A DNA stretch of 64,000 nt from Fragilariopsis cylindrus CCMP1102. Taxonomy: Eukaryota; Bacillariophyta; Bacillariophyceae; Bacillariales; Bacillariaceae. Shown one piece after another: positions 23,318-35,119 of this stretch; the stretch's first letter is position 1, and every line of letters starts with the position of its first letter. The position numbers and the translations under genes are program-made. The notes under the pieces were generated by a model. The model was not told where the DNA came from. It ran no database searches and was given only the letters and a program-made list of their open reading frames with translations. The stretch lies in the NCBI GenBank assembly GCA_900095095.1, contig FMBT01000085.1:1-64000 (forward strand), given 5' to 3'.

Positions 23318-24002
23318 GATAAAAGATATTGATGAATATATGTATATGTATGTATATATAGACAAATAAAATCAATACATAAATAGTAACGCTTATTGTT
23401 ATTATCATATTATAGTCGCAATAGGAAAGATGATTAAAACGTACATGTTTACGATTTAGATTCTAAATTTGGCTCTGTATCGCCTAAATTAATATATATA
23501 TAATAGATACGGACAAAATCGTGAAGTCAATCTTGCATTATACTAGTTCTGCGTTTCGGAATACTTTGAGCTTGCATAGCAATTCATTCGTCGACGTACG
23601 CGTGAATGAAACCATCATATTGCACTAAGGCTGTAATGTATAGGACGATCTTCCTATCGGTTAGTGAATATTTATACTAGAGATATAATAGAGGACGACG
23701 AGACGAACACTTCTAGTCTACTATTATAGCTACTTCTTGGTTTACTAGTGTTTATGGAATTTGGGAGATGAGATTCAATTCATCTATTTTAGTACCTTTT
23801 CATTTAATAATTTTTTGACCAGATATCATTCATTATCCACTTTTGATGAACGTTATGCTCTTAGTCAACTAGTAGTAGTAATAATGATAATAATAATTCA
23901 CTTTCGTCTACATATTGTTTGGTTGGTTGGTTTGCTTTATTGCAAAAATAAAAAGGAGATATGACCTGATTTGTTATTAATATTACTTGCACTACTATAT
24001 TA
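23318..24002. other. Convergent 3' spacer
   Basis: This is a 685-base AT-rich stretch. A 67-codon frame at 23761-23964 is hydrophobic by composition only and I do not call it. Confidence 0.4.
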
Positions 24003-24879
24003 TTATGAAGTTTTATAAGAATCTAAAATTTTGGTAAATAGTGGTTTCATGGAATCATAATCTGCCTCAGGTGCTTGTACTGTAATCGTCACTAAAACAT
24101 TTCCTTTTCCACCATTTGCTTCAATTGCCAAACTGAAAATAGTCTGAAAATGTGTCTTAGGTTGAGATGGAACAGTTTGTACGTAATCAAAGAAGTAGGC
24201 TGTAAAACGGTGTGACGAAGAAAAAAGAGGAATAAATCAAACAAACAAATGATTGTTGAGTGAAAAATTGACGTGGTAAAGTAAAATCTAGACAAAACGA
24301 AACAAAACAAAACTTTATGCGACAATCAGGGACAATGATTAATCATTAATTACCTTGTTTCTTGGCAACAGCACTAAGCATGGTAGCATCTACGCCATCC
24401 TTTCCCATCAGATCAGATTTTGGTAAAATTGTAGACTGACCAACTTCATCCACAGACCCAAAACTCCCTAATGTTGTAAAGTCACTTCTGACAGGAGTGT
24501 ACGCAATAAACATTAGTGTCTTTTGGTCTGAATCTGGTTTGAAGTATATATCAATCTTACGACGATCGGGTAACGTGTTTTCATTCTTAATCCAATCGGA
24601 TGGTACGTCGATTGAAAATTTACATGCCTCGTCCTTATAGTTATTCAACGTTGGTGTTGTCGGCGAGGAAGAAGCAACGTCGTCGGCTGCACTTGCGGGC
24701 GCAATTGATGATAGATCAATCAGTAGCGACGAGGAAAATCCAGCGGCCGCGACACTTGCGGAAGAAGCAAAGACGTTACGTCTCGAGATCATCATCCCCT
24801 TCTTTAGTATCGAATAAGCATGGACGACCGTCAAGCTTGTTATCGCTACCAATACGGTAACGCAAATACGAACCATCAT
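24003..24879 (-). CDS. PsbP-domain protein of the thylakoid lumen
   Basis: Exon 1 is 24879-24354, the GT-AG intron 24353-24200 and exon 2 24199-24003, giving 240 residues in one clean frame. The leader has an ER signal peptide (residues about 1-21), then a basic stretch with a twin arginine (SRRNVFASS, residues 32-40), a hydrophobic core and an ASA cleavage site (62-64). This is a Tat-type lumen signal inside a secondary-plastid leader. The body matches the PsbP fold: CKFSIDVPSDWIKNE, DIYFKPDSDQKTLMFIAYTP, LGSFGSVDEVGQ, then AYFFDYVQTVPSQ, and the ending VTIQVQAP-like strand (TITVQAPEADYDSMKPLF). Members support photosystem II, NDH or photosystem I assembly depending on subgroup; I cannot place the subgroup. 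It could be a PsbP-like assembly factor rather than PsbP proper. Confidence 0.82.
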
Positions 24880-26619
24880 AGTATCTCTCTTATTACTCCA
24901 AATTGTACGTTGAGTGATGACCTGCTGGTATGATAGTTTTTCAGCGACTTATGCTTTTTATGGCTGATGATAATAATTGTTTTGTGTTATCATCATCGTC
25001 ATCGGATATTCGGATATCGGAATGCGGCGGTTTGCTTGTAATTTTTATCAGCACGTTTTATGTCTGAATCATCAACAAGATTTAAGATACCAAACAATTA
25101 AAGGGTTGTTTCGGGGGTGGTATTCATAATGCTGTTATTAAAGGGGTCCGTACTAAAACTTGAAACTTGAAACTTGAAACTAATTGTGAAGTAACTTGAC
25201 TTACAAGAGGAGTTGTTCCATGTTTCGAATCATCGTTCATAGAACACTAAGACAAACATAACACACAAACACAAATACTCTTTACTATTCCTCAGCAACT
25301 GCAAGGAATTTGCACCAAAAAAATGATCAACAACATCATAGAATCCTGGTCAGCAGAAGATGACCGCAAGGCTAAGATAGATAATGGTGTCGAAAAAATT
25401 GCTCAGATAACCTTTTGAGGAAATTGCGTGGAGGAGATCAGGTTTTTTGCTCATTTGTGCACAAAATGATGTACATATCCAAAGCCGTTAATTTGACTCT
25501 ATGGGCAGCATGCAACAACACGCAACAATAGTGGAAACAACAGCCACCTAAGCACAACAACAACAATAACAATAAGATGACACTGTCCTTATGGGGGAAT
25601 AAGCAAGCAAACAAAGAGAAACAGGGGAATAAATGAATGAAGTGTACATGTAAGTGCATCCCAAAGACAAGGTGGAAAAGAAGTGCAGCACAAGAACAAA
25701 AAGCAAAGGCACCACAAGGGAAGAAATGGAGCTATGATGATGAAGAAACACATTTGAAGAGAAGAAACTATGTTGGGATTTTAAGGTGAGAGTTTAACAT
25801 GGTGTACGATGTGGCAATATAAATAATCCTGTGAAAATGTAACACACTACTGTGCACATACCACAATGGGTAAGGATTATAAACCTAGATTTAGAACACA
25901 TTGTACAGTCATTGCCAAAACTTCTGATTTTTCTGCTTCACTAAATGTCCTGGGCCTGTTTTGGGGAATACAGGATGGTGCACTTCTTTTGAGTTGAATG
26001 GTTGGAGCATTCCTTTATAGGTATAGGTTTGTACAGTGGAGGGATAAAATTATCATTACTGTACTAATAATCAACAGAACAGTAGTGTTCTTCCTTCAAA
26101 TATCACGAGATCATAGAGATGATACAAAAAAAACCTTCACAATATTACAAAAATAGAACCAAATATTATTCAATAACATCTTGATCATGTTTCAAGGACC
26201 ATACTATCAGAAATAGCAATCTAAATTTGTAAACTCAGTCTTCTAACATTAAATTATCTGTTACTAGATATTGTTACAAGAAAATAATCAGATGAAAGCT
26301 GTTGTTTGTTGCTTGGTGGTACCCCAAGAATACATTCCAGGTAACTTGAACAATTTATAACTTCCATGTAAAGAACATTGACCATATCAGACCAGATACA
26401 TGTGATGTAATCTACTAGTAGTAATCTAATATAAGATTTGTTGTTGTTGTTTAGTTTAGTTTAGTTTAGTTTAGTTTAGTTTAGTTTAGTATTATTTTAA
26501 TTCTCAAAACATCTGCCCGTCTGTCCTTGACTTACGAATGAAATGAAATTTAACAGAATGTTGGAATCAAGAATGAACAATTCACACATTATTTCTAAAT
26601 CAAAAAATAAACTAGAACG
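24880..26619. other. Long spacer with short tandem repeats
   Basis: This 1.7 kb region lies between divergent genes. It contains a CTTGAAA tandem at about 25158-25181 and a TTTAG tandem at about 26453-26490. A purine-rich stretch at 25560-25760 could be eroded sequence, but I find no ends or protein remnant. One TACTGTA heptamer lies at 26057. Small open frames on the minus strand are not convincing. Confidence 0.4.
26453..26490. repeat. (TTTAG)n pentanucleotide tandem repeat
   Basis: Seven to eight perfect TTTAG units lie about 130 bases before the GPN2 start codon. The unit differs from the TTAGGG telomere repeat, so I treat it as a simple tandem repeat. Confidence 0.8.
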
Positions 26620-27735
26620 ATGGTGCTGTATGGTCAGGTTGTAGCTGGGCCACCGGGGTCTGGGAAGACAACCTATTGTAATGGGATGCAAGAATATCTA
26701 CGCTTATTGGGGAGAAATGCATGGGTAATCAATCTAGATCCTGCCAATGAAGTTCCCAAAAAGAGAGACGAAGACGACAACGACAACGAGAATGAAAACA
26801 GTTTACCCTACGAAGTACTTTTGGATGTTTGTGAAAGTGTGGTGAATCTATCGTCAGTTATGAAAGAGCTAGGATTAGGCCCGAACGGAGGGTTAGTGTA
26901 TTGTATGGAATATCTTGAGGCACATGTTGATGAAATTTTGAATATGATCGAAGAAAGAATACGAAATAAAGGTGACGACGTTTATTTAATATTCGACTTA
27001 CCGGGACAAGTCGAATTATATACACATGGGAATGCCGTGCCACGTTTACTATCGAAACTTGTTAAGATCTTAGATTTACGTTTGGTGGCTGTCCAACTTA
27101 TCGATGCACATTACTGTACGGAACCTGCTACTTTTCTTTCAGCAGCACTATTAGGAACAACAGTTATGCTTAAGTTGGAACTTCCAACCGTTAATGTTCT
27201 GAGTAAGATTGACCTACTAGCCAATTATGGACCACTGCCATTTTCGTTGGAGTTTTTCACAGACTGTAATGATTTAGACAGGCTTGTTCCCTATCTCCAA
27301 AGTCAAGGAGACTATAATAACAATAACGAAGACGAAATATCTTCAGATCTACACTACGACGAGGATAATTATGCAGACGATCCAGAATATCAATTAGCAC
27401 GGAAGATTAAATTTTCGTCTCCATTTTTTCGTAAACACGAACGTCTTCACAAATTAATGGCAGAAGTCGTAGAAGATTTTGGATTGATTTCATTCATACC
27501 GTTGGATATATCCAGTGCTGAATCGGTGGGGAGAGTTTTGTCAAAAATAGATAAATCCAATGGTTACATATTCACACAACATTCAACTAGTAAGAGTCCA
27601 ACTACTAAAGCAGAAGATATTTTTCAAGTTGCCATGCAATCTGATTCATCCAATTACGAAACTATCGCTGACATTCAAGAACGAATTTCTATAGGAAAAG
27701 AACAACAACATAACCAGGAGGAAAAGCAATGTTAG
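26620..27735 (+). CDS. GPN2: GPN-loop GTPase 2 (GPN2)
   Basis: This is an intact 371-residue frame beginning MVLYGQVVAGPPGSGKTTYC, the P-loop at the extreme N-terminus as in GPN2. Further motifs: VINLDPANE (switch region), LGLGPNGGLVYCMEYLE (the signature Gly-Pro-Asn loop), DLPGQVELYTHG (G3), LSKIDLL (G4-type) and a C-terminal FIPLDISSAESVGRVLSKID region. GPN2 works with GPN1/GPN3 in assembly and nuclear import of RNA polymerase II. It is longer than animal homologues because of two acidic, Asn-rich inserts (around residues 45-56 and 230-255). The frame is clean and intronless. The partner gene GPN1 lies in the same window at 52157-53510 on the other strand. Confidence 0.92.
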   Translation: MVLYGQVVAGPPGSGKTTYCNGMQEYLRLLGRNAWVINLDPANEVPKKRDEDDNDNENENSLPYEVLLDVCESVVNLSSVMKELGLGPNGGLVYCMEYLEAHVDEILNMIEERIRNKGDDVYLIFDLPGQVELYTHGNAVPRLLSKLVKILDLRLVAVQLIDAHYCTEPATFLSAALLGTTVMLKLELPTVNVLSKIDLLANYGPLPFSLEFFTDCNDLDRLVPYLQSQGDYNNNNEDEISSDLHYDEDNYADDPEYQLARKIKFSSPFFRKHERLHKLMAEVVEDFGLISFIPLDISSAESVGRVLSKIDKSNGYIFTQHSTSKSPTTKAEDIFQVAMQSDSSNYETIADIQERISIGKEQQHNQEEKQC

Positions 27736-28112
27736 TTATTTAACACGATTTTTTTTTAATATTTAAATACGAATTACTTTTATAGATAAAACTGCCGTAG
27801 CTATTGAATATTTAGTAAAAAGTTTCGCCCATAAAATAAGAAAGGGTAATACTTTTTTATCACGGGTTTTTCAATGTGTTCTTCAAGATTGAACAACAGA
27901 ACTATCAGTATTTGTTATGAACTGGCGATGATGCAAATGGACATCACTTAACACATACACAGAAGCGAATGGAGAAAAATAAATGTTCACTAATTAAGGG
28001 AAAAAAAGATCAGAAAGAAAACTAAGTAACGATTTGTGATTCAATTAATTGCTACTATTACTATGTTACTAACTAAGTGTAACAGAAGCATTGAAAATAA
28101 TAATGACATACT
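27736..28112. other. Convergent 3' spacer
   Basis: This AT-rich 3' flank lies between the convergent GPN2 and GRP94 genes. Nothing was recognised. Confidence 0.4.
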
Positions 28113-30842
28113 CTACAGTTCAATGTGAACTTCATCTTCATCAGGAGACGATGGATCAATACGATCATCTAAGTCCATATCGTCGAAGTTCATGTCATCG
28201 AGGTTCATGTCATCGAAGTTCATACCGTCCAGAATACCGTCGATATCTGGAGCAACTTCTTCTTCAACCGGAAGTTCAGGGTGGGGTTCAAGCTTCAAGG
28301 ATTCCAAACCAAGTTGAGATTGCAGGAATTTGAGGATTCGTGTTGAATGACCCTCGGGATCGTCGATTGGGTATCCACCATTCAAAAGAGCCATTTCTTG
28401 CAAGATCATTGCGGTATCCTCAACACCATCAGGAACCTCGTAATCATCTCCAGCATCTTTTGGTGGAACGCTCTCAAGTAGTTTGAGGATCATAGGGTGA
28501 CGAGGATTAATTTCAAAAACCTTCATGGATCGCATGGCCATGTCGTTTTGGCCGTGACTGTAGGCTTGGGCGCGCATGATTCGTTCCATGTTAGCAGAGT
28601 GTCCGTATTCAGCAGAAGAAACAATTGCAGGTGCAGAAATTTGGCGCTTGGAGATGGCAACTCTCATTATTGAAGGTCCGTACAACTTCTTCAACCAAGT
28701 AGTCAATGGCTTGAATTTCTCTTTATAGAACTTTTCACGTCGTGTGGCCAAATCCTTGTCGTCATCATGGTCGTCCAACTTAATATTGTCAGTAGCGATA
28801 TTCTTCAATTTCTTTCCATCGAAGCTACCAACTGTAGTAGCCATATACTCATCGACAGGATCCACAAAGTACAAAACCTCCACTCCTTTTTCCAAAAATG
28901 GTTCGAGGAACTGTGACTTTTCCACTGCCGCGAGGCCATCTCCCGCTACGTAGAAAATCTCTTTCTGATTACCTCCTAGTTTGTCTTTCATATTCTCAAC
29001 GTACCTTTCTAAACTTGTTGTTTCTCCACCTGATGCGGTACTCGTAAAACGGAGTAATTTCATAATTTTACCCCTGTTTGGTTCGTCATCAATAGCGCCC
29101 ATTTTCAATTGAGCATTAAACTGGTCATACCATTCATTGTATTTATTGGTTTTGGATGTCGCCTTTTCTTCACTATCAACATCATCGTCGTTGTCCTCCG
29201 AGGGCGCTGCTTCCAAATCGGATTCTTTTGCGAAGTTTCTCAACATTTCTAATGCCTTTCGTACCACCTTCTTTTTGATAACTTGGATTATTTTCGATTC
29301 CTGAAGTGTCTCTCGATTGACGTTTAGTGGCAAATCGTCACTATCTACAACACCCTTCATAAAGTAAAGGTAACGAGGTAAAAGTTCAAATTCGTCACTA
29401 ATCAAGACCTTACGAACATACAGACTAAGTCCAGTAGCCTGTTTTTCCGTCATTCCTGATTGGAACCCTTGCGGGACATTCTTGGGGATGTACAAATAGA
29501 CCTGAAATTTATGTTCCCTTCTGCATTAAAATGCGTCCATGTCTCTGCCTTGCCTTCGCCCTTCGTAAGTACCTCGTAAAAGGATTGATATTCTTCATCA
29601 GTAATATCTTCCTTAGAGCGAGTCCAAAGAGCAGGATTTCCATTCATAACCGCCCAGTCAAACGTCGTGACTTCCTTCATTTTCTTGGGTTTTTCTACTT
29701 CTTCGTCGACTCTGAAATGTCATCTTCTTTCACCTCTAAATCGTCTTCATCTTTCTTTTCCTCTCTTCTTTCGCGGAAGTGTCTTTGTCATCATAGGCGT
29801 CGTCGTTTTTGTCTCATCTTCATCATCTTCTACTTCTATTTCCATTGTAGTTTTTGTTTTCAGATAAATCGGATGAGTAACAAATTCTGAATAATGCTTG
29901 GCTAACTGTGAAATCTTATATTCGTCAGCATATTCAATGCAATCCTCCTTTAGAAATAAAGTAATTTCTGTACCTCTCGGAAGAGTTTTACCTCGGGGAT
30001 CCTCGTAGATCTGAAATTCCGACGAACCATTAGTTGACGACCAAACGTATTGAGTATCTGAATCGAGATGCTTACTAGCTACTTGGATACGATCCGAACG
30101 AGGAAGGCGGAATAAAATCCGACTCCGAATTGACCGATTTGTGAAATATCTCCAGAACTTTCTCCATCAGAACTACCTGCCTTCAAGGCCTGCATGAATT
30201 TAGTGGTTCCGCTACGAGCAACTGTTCCTAGATTAGAAACAAGTTCGTCGTGTGTCATACCGATACCAGTATCTCGAATGGTTAAAGTGTTTTGTTCACT
30301 ATCGTATTCAATTTGAACATGTAATTTCTCTTCATCTTTCAAATAATCAGGTTCGGTCAATGACAGGAATCGGATTTTATCTAGGGCGTCACTAGCGTTG
30401 GAAATAAGTTCTCGTAAAAATACATCCTTGTTCTGATAGAGAGAGTTGACGACAATATCAAGCATTTTGGAAACTTCGGCTTCGAAAGCGAATGACTCTG
30501 CAGTCTCAGGTACGGACAGGTCGGGCGTAGTACCATCGTCGGCTGCATCTTCGGCTCCAACAGTCATATAGGACATCGACGAGGATTCTAATTTGTTTAT
30601 TTATTTAGTTATTTTTTATGAAATTAAGAAAATAATAATGGCGAAGAATGAGTACGGATCGATCGCAGATACAAGTGTTGTCACGTGTCGGTATAGAAAA
30701 GATGACAATCAACGTCGCTCCCTCCACGATACGAGCGACGAACGTTCAGCTTATTATTGTGCTACTTACCTCGAAAAGGAAGTGGTACATTGCTGAAGGC
30801 CAATACAGCAAGGGCTTGAATAGCAATACGATCAAAACGCAT
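28113..30842 (-). CDS. Endoplasmic reticulum Hsp90 (GRP94/endoplasmin); frame interrupted
   Basis: Exon 1 (30842-30770) encodes a signal peptide, [20 protein letters not shown]. The intron is 30769-30588 (GTAAGT...TTAG) and exon 2 starts at 30587 in phase. Hsp90 hallmarks: [20 protein letters not shown] (ATP-site Glu and Asn), [16 protein letters not shown] and [13 protein letters not shown], then middle-domain [20 protein letters not shown] and [10 protein letters not shown]. The C-terminus repeats Met-Asn/Asp-Phe/Leu-Asp-Asp units and ends HIEL, a plausible variant of the HDEL/KDEL retrieval signal, not the MEEVD of cytosolic Hsp90. Signal peptide plus ending place it in the ER, where it folds secretory clients. 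Exon 2 lacks one base at about 30097 (inside the invariant VAD), 29808, 29764, 29708 and 29495. Three of these cluster in the acidic linker. Supplying one base at each restores full family length and alignment. Confidence 0.9.
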
Positions 30843-31354
30843 AATGACGATGGTTTATATCTTTGATTGGTTTGACTATGTTGCTTTTGAAAAGGAAAAA
30901 GCTGCTTTTGTGTGTCTCTTTCTGGAATATGAGTGAGATAGATTTTATTGCGATGATTTGTTGTTACCGGTACGAAGTTGCGTAACGTGTTAAAAAATGA
31001 TAAAATAAATAGAAATCAGATTTTTCAATACTTCGACTGTATTGCTACTACAGTTAATTAGTGTGGTTCGGATTAAAGGATCTTTTGAAGTGTGTTTGAG
31101 ATTATTCCCCCTTTTATTTATCTCCCCCTCTCCTTTTTACGGTAGTACAGAACATACTGTCCGCCGCCGCACAAATTTTTATTTATAAGCAACATTTCGA
31201 CATTGCAACATGCTCACTGTATTAACATGACATATATCGGCTGATGAAACACTAAACATTCGTAGACACGCCCATTCAAATAGATCCAGCAAAGAGAAGA
31301 GAAAATATTTATACCGGACACACATTACAAGTGCATCAACACACACAATATATA
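30843..31354. other. Divergent promoter spacer
   Basis: This is about 0.5 kb between the divergent GRP94 and U2A' starts, so it probably serves both genes. No recognised motif or heat-shock element was clear by eye. Confidence 0.4.
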
Positions 31355-32661
31355 ATGAGATTAACTGCTGAACTTATAGGTTCCTCCGAACAAAGGACAA
31401 ACCCGCTTGGAGAAAGAGAGATCATCTTACGAGGATTAGCTATCCCCGTGATAGAGCATTTGGGTGTTACTCGGGATGCATTTGATGCTATGGATTTAAC
31501 AGACAATCGATTAGGTCGATTAGAGAATTTTCCTCGGTTACTTCGTCTATGTAGTTTGAGTCTTTCTGGGAATGTCATTGAAACGATCGATGCAAATAAT
31601 ATGTCGAAGAATGTACCTCATCTCAAATATATGGATCTATCCTACAATCACATATCCACATTATTGGAAGTTTCCAATTTAGGAAAGGCATATTCTGCTA
31701 CCACTACTGATAATAAAAGCGACAAAAGTAATGATAATAAGAAATCAAAGGGAGCACTCGAAATATTAAGTCTAGTTGGGAATCCTGTACAAAGTGAGTT
31801 GAAAAAATAAATAAATAAACTCTCGTAATCTTCGTCGTCGATATTACATCATCACTATAATAATAATCTGATGCAGAAATAAACATCTCTCGTTATTGTT
31901 GTTTGTTTTCGTACTTGAGAGAAAAGAAAAACATCAAATAATTATATACGATGGATGAAAGTTTGTTATTGCGTCGTTTCCCCGTTTCCCCTCCACGTAC
32001 TGTGATGACAGCGCTATTATTACATTTTAGATTTAAAACAAACGATACCAAATCAACACCTTTTTTTTGTCTCAACAACAAGATCGCACCCTTTATTCTT
32101 TTTCTCGTTATCTGCATTTCTTTTCTTTTTTCCTCCTTCTTCCAAACAATTATATAATAGGGAGGCAACATTATAGACTGTACACCATACAGAGTATTCC
32201 TTCCCTTAAAGTCCTAGATCATCAAAGGATAACCCAAACAGAACGGGACCGAGCAAGGCGGTTAGCCGGTTCTGCGGCGGGGCTGCTTTGGAGAGTGATA
32301 TACAGGTTGAAGCTGGAAAACAGAAAACATTTACTCCTGGTGAGGGGAATCGGCGGAAGAATCATTTGCAGTTAACTTCACACCAGAAGAAAAGGAACAA
32401 ATTCGTCAAATGGTTGCCAATGCTGAATCTCCTACGGAAATTGAAGAGATAGAACGTTCTGTCCAAAGGGGGGTACTACCGAAGCCGAAGACAAAGAAAG
32501 GGAGTGACGCCGAGGCCGCCGCAGCCAATGAAGGGAAGGAAGGAATCAATTCTACAGATCTAGATAATGGTAATGATCGCAAGCGACCTCCACCACCGCC
32601 CAACACAGAAGAAAATAAAAATGGTGAAGGGGGGCATACAGAGAAAAAAATAAAGACGTGA
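31355..32661 (+). CDS. U2 snRNP A' leucine-rich-repeat protein; frame interrupted
   Basis: Exon 1 is 31355-31793, the intron 31794-32160 (GTGAGT...AATAG) and exon 2 32161-32661. The start MRLTAELIGSSEQRTNPLGE and the block LRGLAIPVIEHLGVTRDAFD, followed by DLTDNRLGRLENFP, align with U2A' (family: KLTAELI, LRGxKIPxIENLG, FDxIDFSDNxI). Three more leucine-rich repeats follow; the exon junction yields NPVQRRQHYRLYTIQSIPSL, and then VLDHQRITQTERDRARRL, as in the cap of this family. U2A' pairs with U2B'' on U2 snRNA at the branch site. The C-terminal tail (PSxTEIEEIERSVQRGVLP-like) also matches the family. One base is missing in each of two G runs, near 32280 and 32346. The ATG at 31331 upstream in frame adds eight non-family residues, so 31355 is preferred. 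Confidence 0.9.
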
Positions 32662-32920
32662 TGAGTATTTCTCATTATAAACACTATATCGAATTGCTTC
32701 TATTTATAGATTGAGTAGACTTCTATTATAGATTGAGTAGACTGATTCGATTCGATTCGACTCGATTCGGATAACTGCGTTTCAGTCATAACTAATTTAA
32801 ATATATGTATCATTACATGTATGTTGCGTGTATACTTTTTTTTAAATCGATTTAATGATATCATCTCCCCACCAGCTAGCTAGCTTGCAAATTAAAGAAC
32901 AATTTTAGCCAGCTGTCGTT

Positions 32921-35119
32921 TTATTGACAAGGTCTTGGCAAGAATATCATCCTCAAATTTCTGATGTATGGCAAAATATCCAAGGCTTCCAAACTTGTTA
33001 ATCCTAAACTAAGTAATCTCATTAAGTTTATCGAAGGAGTGCACAGTCCACCCAAGTTGGATCCCAAGACTGGTTCCATCTGACAAAGAATCATTCCAGC
33101 GTGGCGCATATTGTATCCTTTACCCCCAGAGTATATTGGTAACGTCATTTGCCTCAGTAGAGCATCTTCCATGAGAGCACGGCTGGTCATTTCCGCTTCG
33201 GTAACAACTTCAAGAGCTGTGGGTCCCAATGGAACATTCTTTTGTTGCATGCTCTTGATGTATTGTAGACTAGCCACCATAGTTGGTAGGTCGGTGGTAG
33301 ACATAAGAATTTCCAATGCCATTCCATGTCGCCTCAATAGGTTTAGTTCTAACTGAATTGATAAATTAGAAGGATATATTGTTGACGATGCAGTATTACA
33401 AGCGGCGGTAGCAGTAGACGAAGATAAATCGGCCCTCCTATGGACGTCGTACGTGATGATGACATGGCCATTCTTGGATATGTTTCAAAACGATTACTTG
33501 TATCTAATTGTTCATATGAAAATGAATGGGGAGCAGAATGAGACGGCGGTGAAAGTGGCAATGCTTGTTCAAGCTCGGTGCTAACGTTGGCGTGCTCCAA
33601 AACTATCGTCTGTTAAGTCTATTATATCACTGTCTGCAGGTATGAAGTTGAAATTATTGAAAGTAGAAGGTGCATCGACGTCTGATATTGTACGTGCTTC
33701 TGAGGGAGGTCCGTTCAACGCTGAATCAGAAATATTTTGACGTCGAACATCTTCCTCTCTTGATCCAACTTGAAACTCACTAAGCAAATTATCTGATACC
33801 CATCGTATTGATGGGATCGATCTACCATCCGATGAATGCCCAGAAGCTGGTATCTCAAGGCTTGCCTGCGCAGAATTATATGGCGTATTGGTAATGTATG
33901 AGGAATTACAAGTGTCTTCTTGTTGAGCTCCTCCAAGTGCACTGCTCGAAATTCTTTTAGCAGTAGATGCTTCGAGACTTAGAAAATCATCGAACCCTTT
34001 TTTCGGGTTCGGTCTTGCCGTCTCTCTGCAGTTTCCAACCAACTCATCAGGCGAAATCCAAAGACAATTCTTGGCTCCGTCTTTTAGTACAAGTCTCTTT
34101 ACCAGCACAGCCCCAGACGATTTGTCAATTTCTAGTATCTTGCATGGTAAATTGATCTCCGTTTCATAGCATACCCTGTAAAAAAAGTGTAATGTGTGTG
34201 TGTGTGTGTTGTGTGTGAGTGAGTGAGAGAAGGTACACCAAAAAGACAAGACAGTAAGGCTTCAAAAGCTAACCAAGCAACATATTCATTCTAAAAATTT
34301 AAACTTACGCTCCTACCACAAGGTCGCACCGCACACGAAACTTCCCCTCCTTGAACATCCGCTTATTCAGGTAGAATTTACTTTCATAAAAATGGTGTTC
34401 ATTGTCCTCATGTTTTCTAGCATAGCCATCGCTGTCGTCATTATTAAAGAATCGGATCAAACCATCAGTAGAACACAAAACACCAGTTCGATATATCTGT
34501 TTTCGATCAAACATAGGCGATGGCCTATTGTGCCAAAGATAAGAAATTAACTGACCAGGCTTGGGTATGATGTATTTATCGTCGATTTTTGCTTCAAAAG
34601 GTGGTGGTATAGCTGATTCTTTTCGGTGTGCATTTTGTGGTTTATCATCATAGATCGTCGATCCGGAGATTATCTTCACACCACCACAACGTGCTAGGTG
34701 CCGGAGTGTGATATAATTAATTTCTTTTTTAACTTTCTTCTTCTTCTTGCGTTTTGACTTTATTCTACGTGAATATGACGTGCAAACGAAAGGAGACATC
34801 ACTTTCAGCCTCGTAATCGAAATAGGCAGCCCATTCAATTCTGTATCTTTCTTTTCACCCGATGGTCCTGTAACCTCCTTCGTATCATTTATTTTCGCTA
34901 GCTGTTGCTGTTGCTTCTTTCTCTTTTGCCTCTTTAGTGTGGGTTCAAGAAAGAGTTGATGTGCGATACCGATTGATCCTTCCCGCCATGGACAATCCCT
35001 TTTCAATTTACCTGCTGATTCCTAGTTGATCTCCTCTCTGATGGCGTTGGGGCTTTGAAAATTTTATTTCCCAGTTCCAGCTTCTTATTATCGCAGACGG
35101 CCATTATTGGAGAAGCCAT
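32921..35119 (-). CDS. Hypothetical, probably nuclear, lysine-rich protein; frame interrupted
   Basis: From the ATG at 35119 (MASPIMAVCDNKK). A GT-AG intron spans 34308-34176 and joins CDLVVGA to VCYETEINLPCKILEID in phase. Upstream is a basic region (KRQKRKKQQQQ, SKRKKKKKVKKE). A central block with alternating hydrophobics (PGQLISYLWHNRPSPMF, KQIYRTGVLCSTDGLIRFF, LVVGAVCYETEIN, GAVLVKRLVLKDGAKNCLWI) may form a beta-rich domain, and a Ser/Asn-rich acidic stretch includes DIIDLTDD, a possible SUMO-interacting motif. The C-terminus is helical (LLRRHGMALEILM, TALEVVTEAEMTSRALMEDA). One base is missing near 35006, 33600 and 33427. I do not recognise the family; a chromatin reader is only a guess from the composition. 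Confidence 0.55.

Noticed and set aside
26453-26490. TTTAG tandem as an interstitial telomere
   Set aside because: The unit is five bases and lacks the GGG of the TTAGGG repeat expected in stramenopiles.
24880-26619. Decayed transposon in the long spacer
   Set aside because: No terminal repeats, target duplication or protein remnant could be seen.
29485-29515. Intron acceptor AAATTTCAG in GRP94
   Set aside because: The sequence looks like an acceptor, but the residues before it (EGNINFRS) align continuously with the family and no donor fits. One missing T explains the shift.
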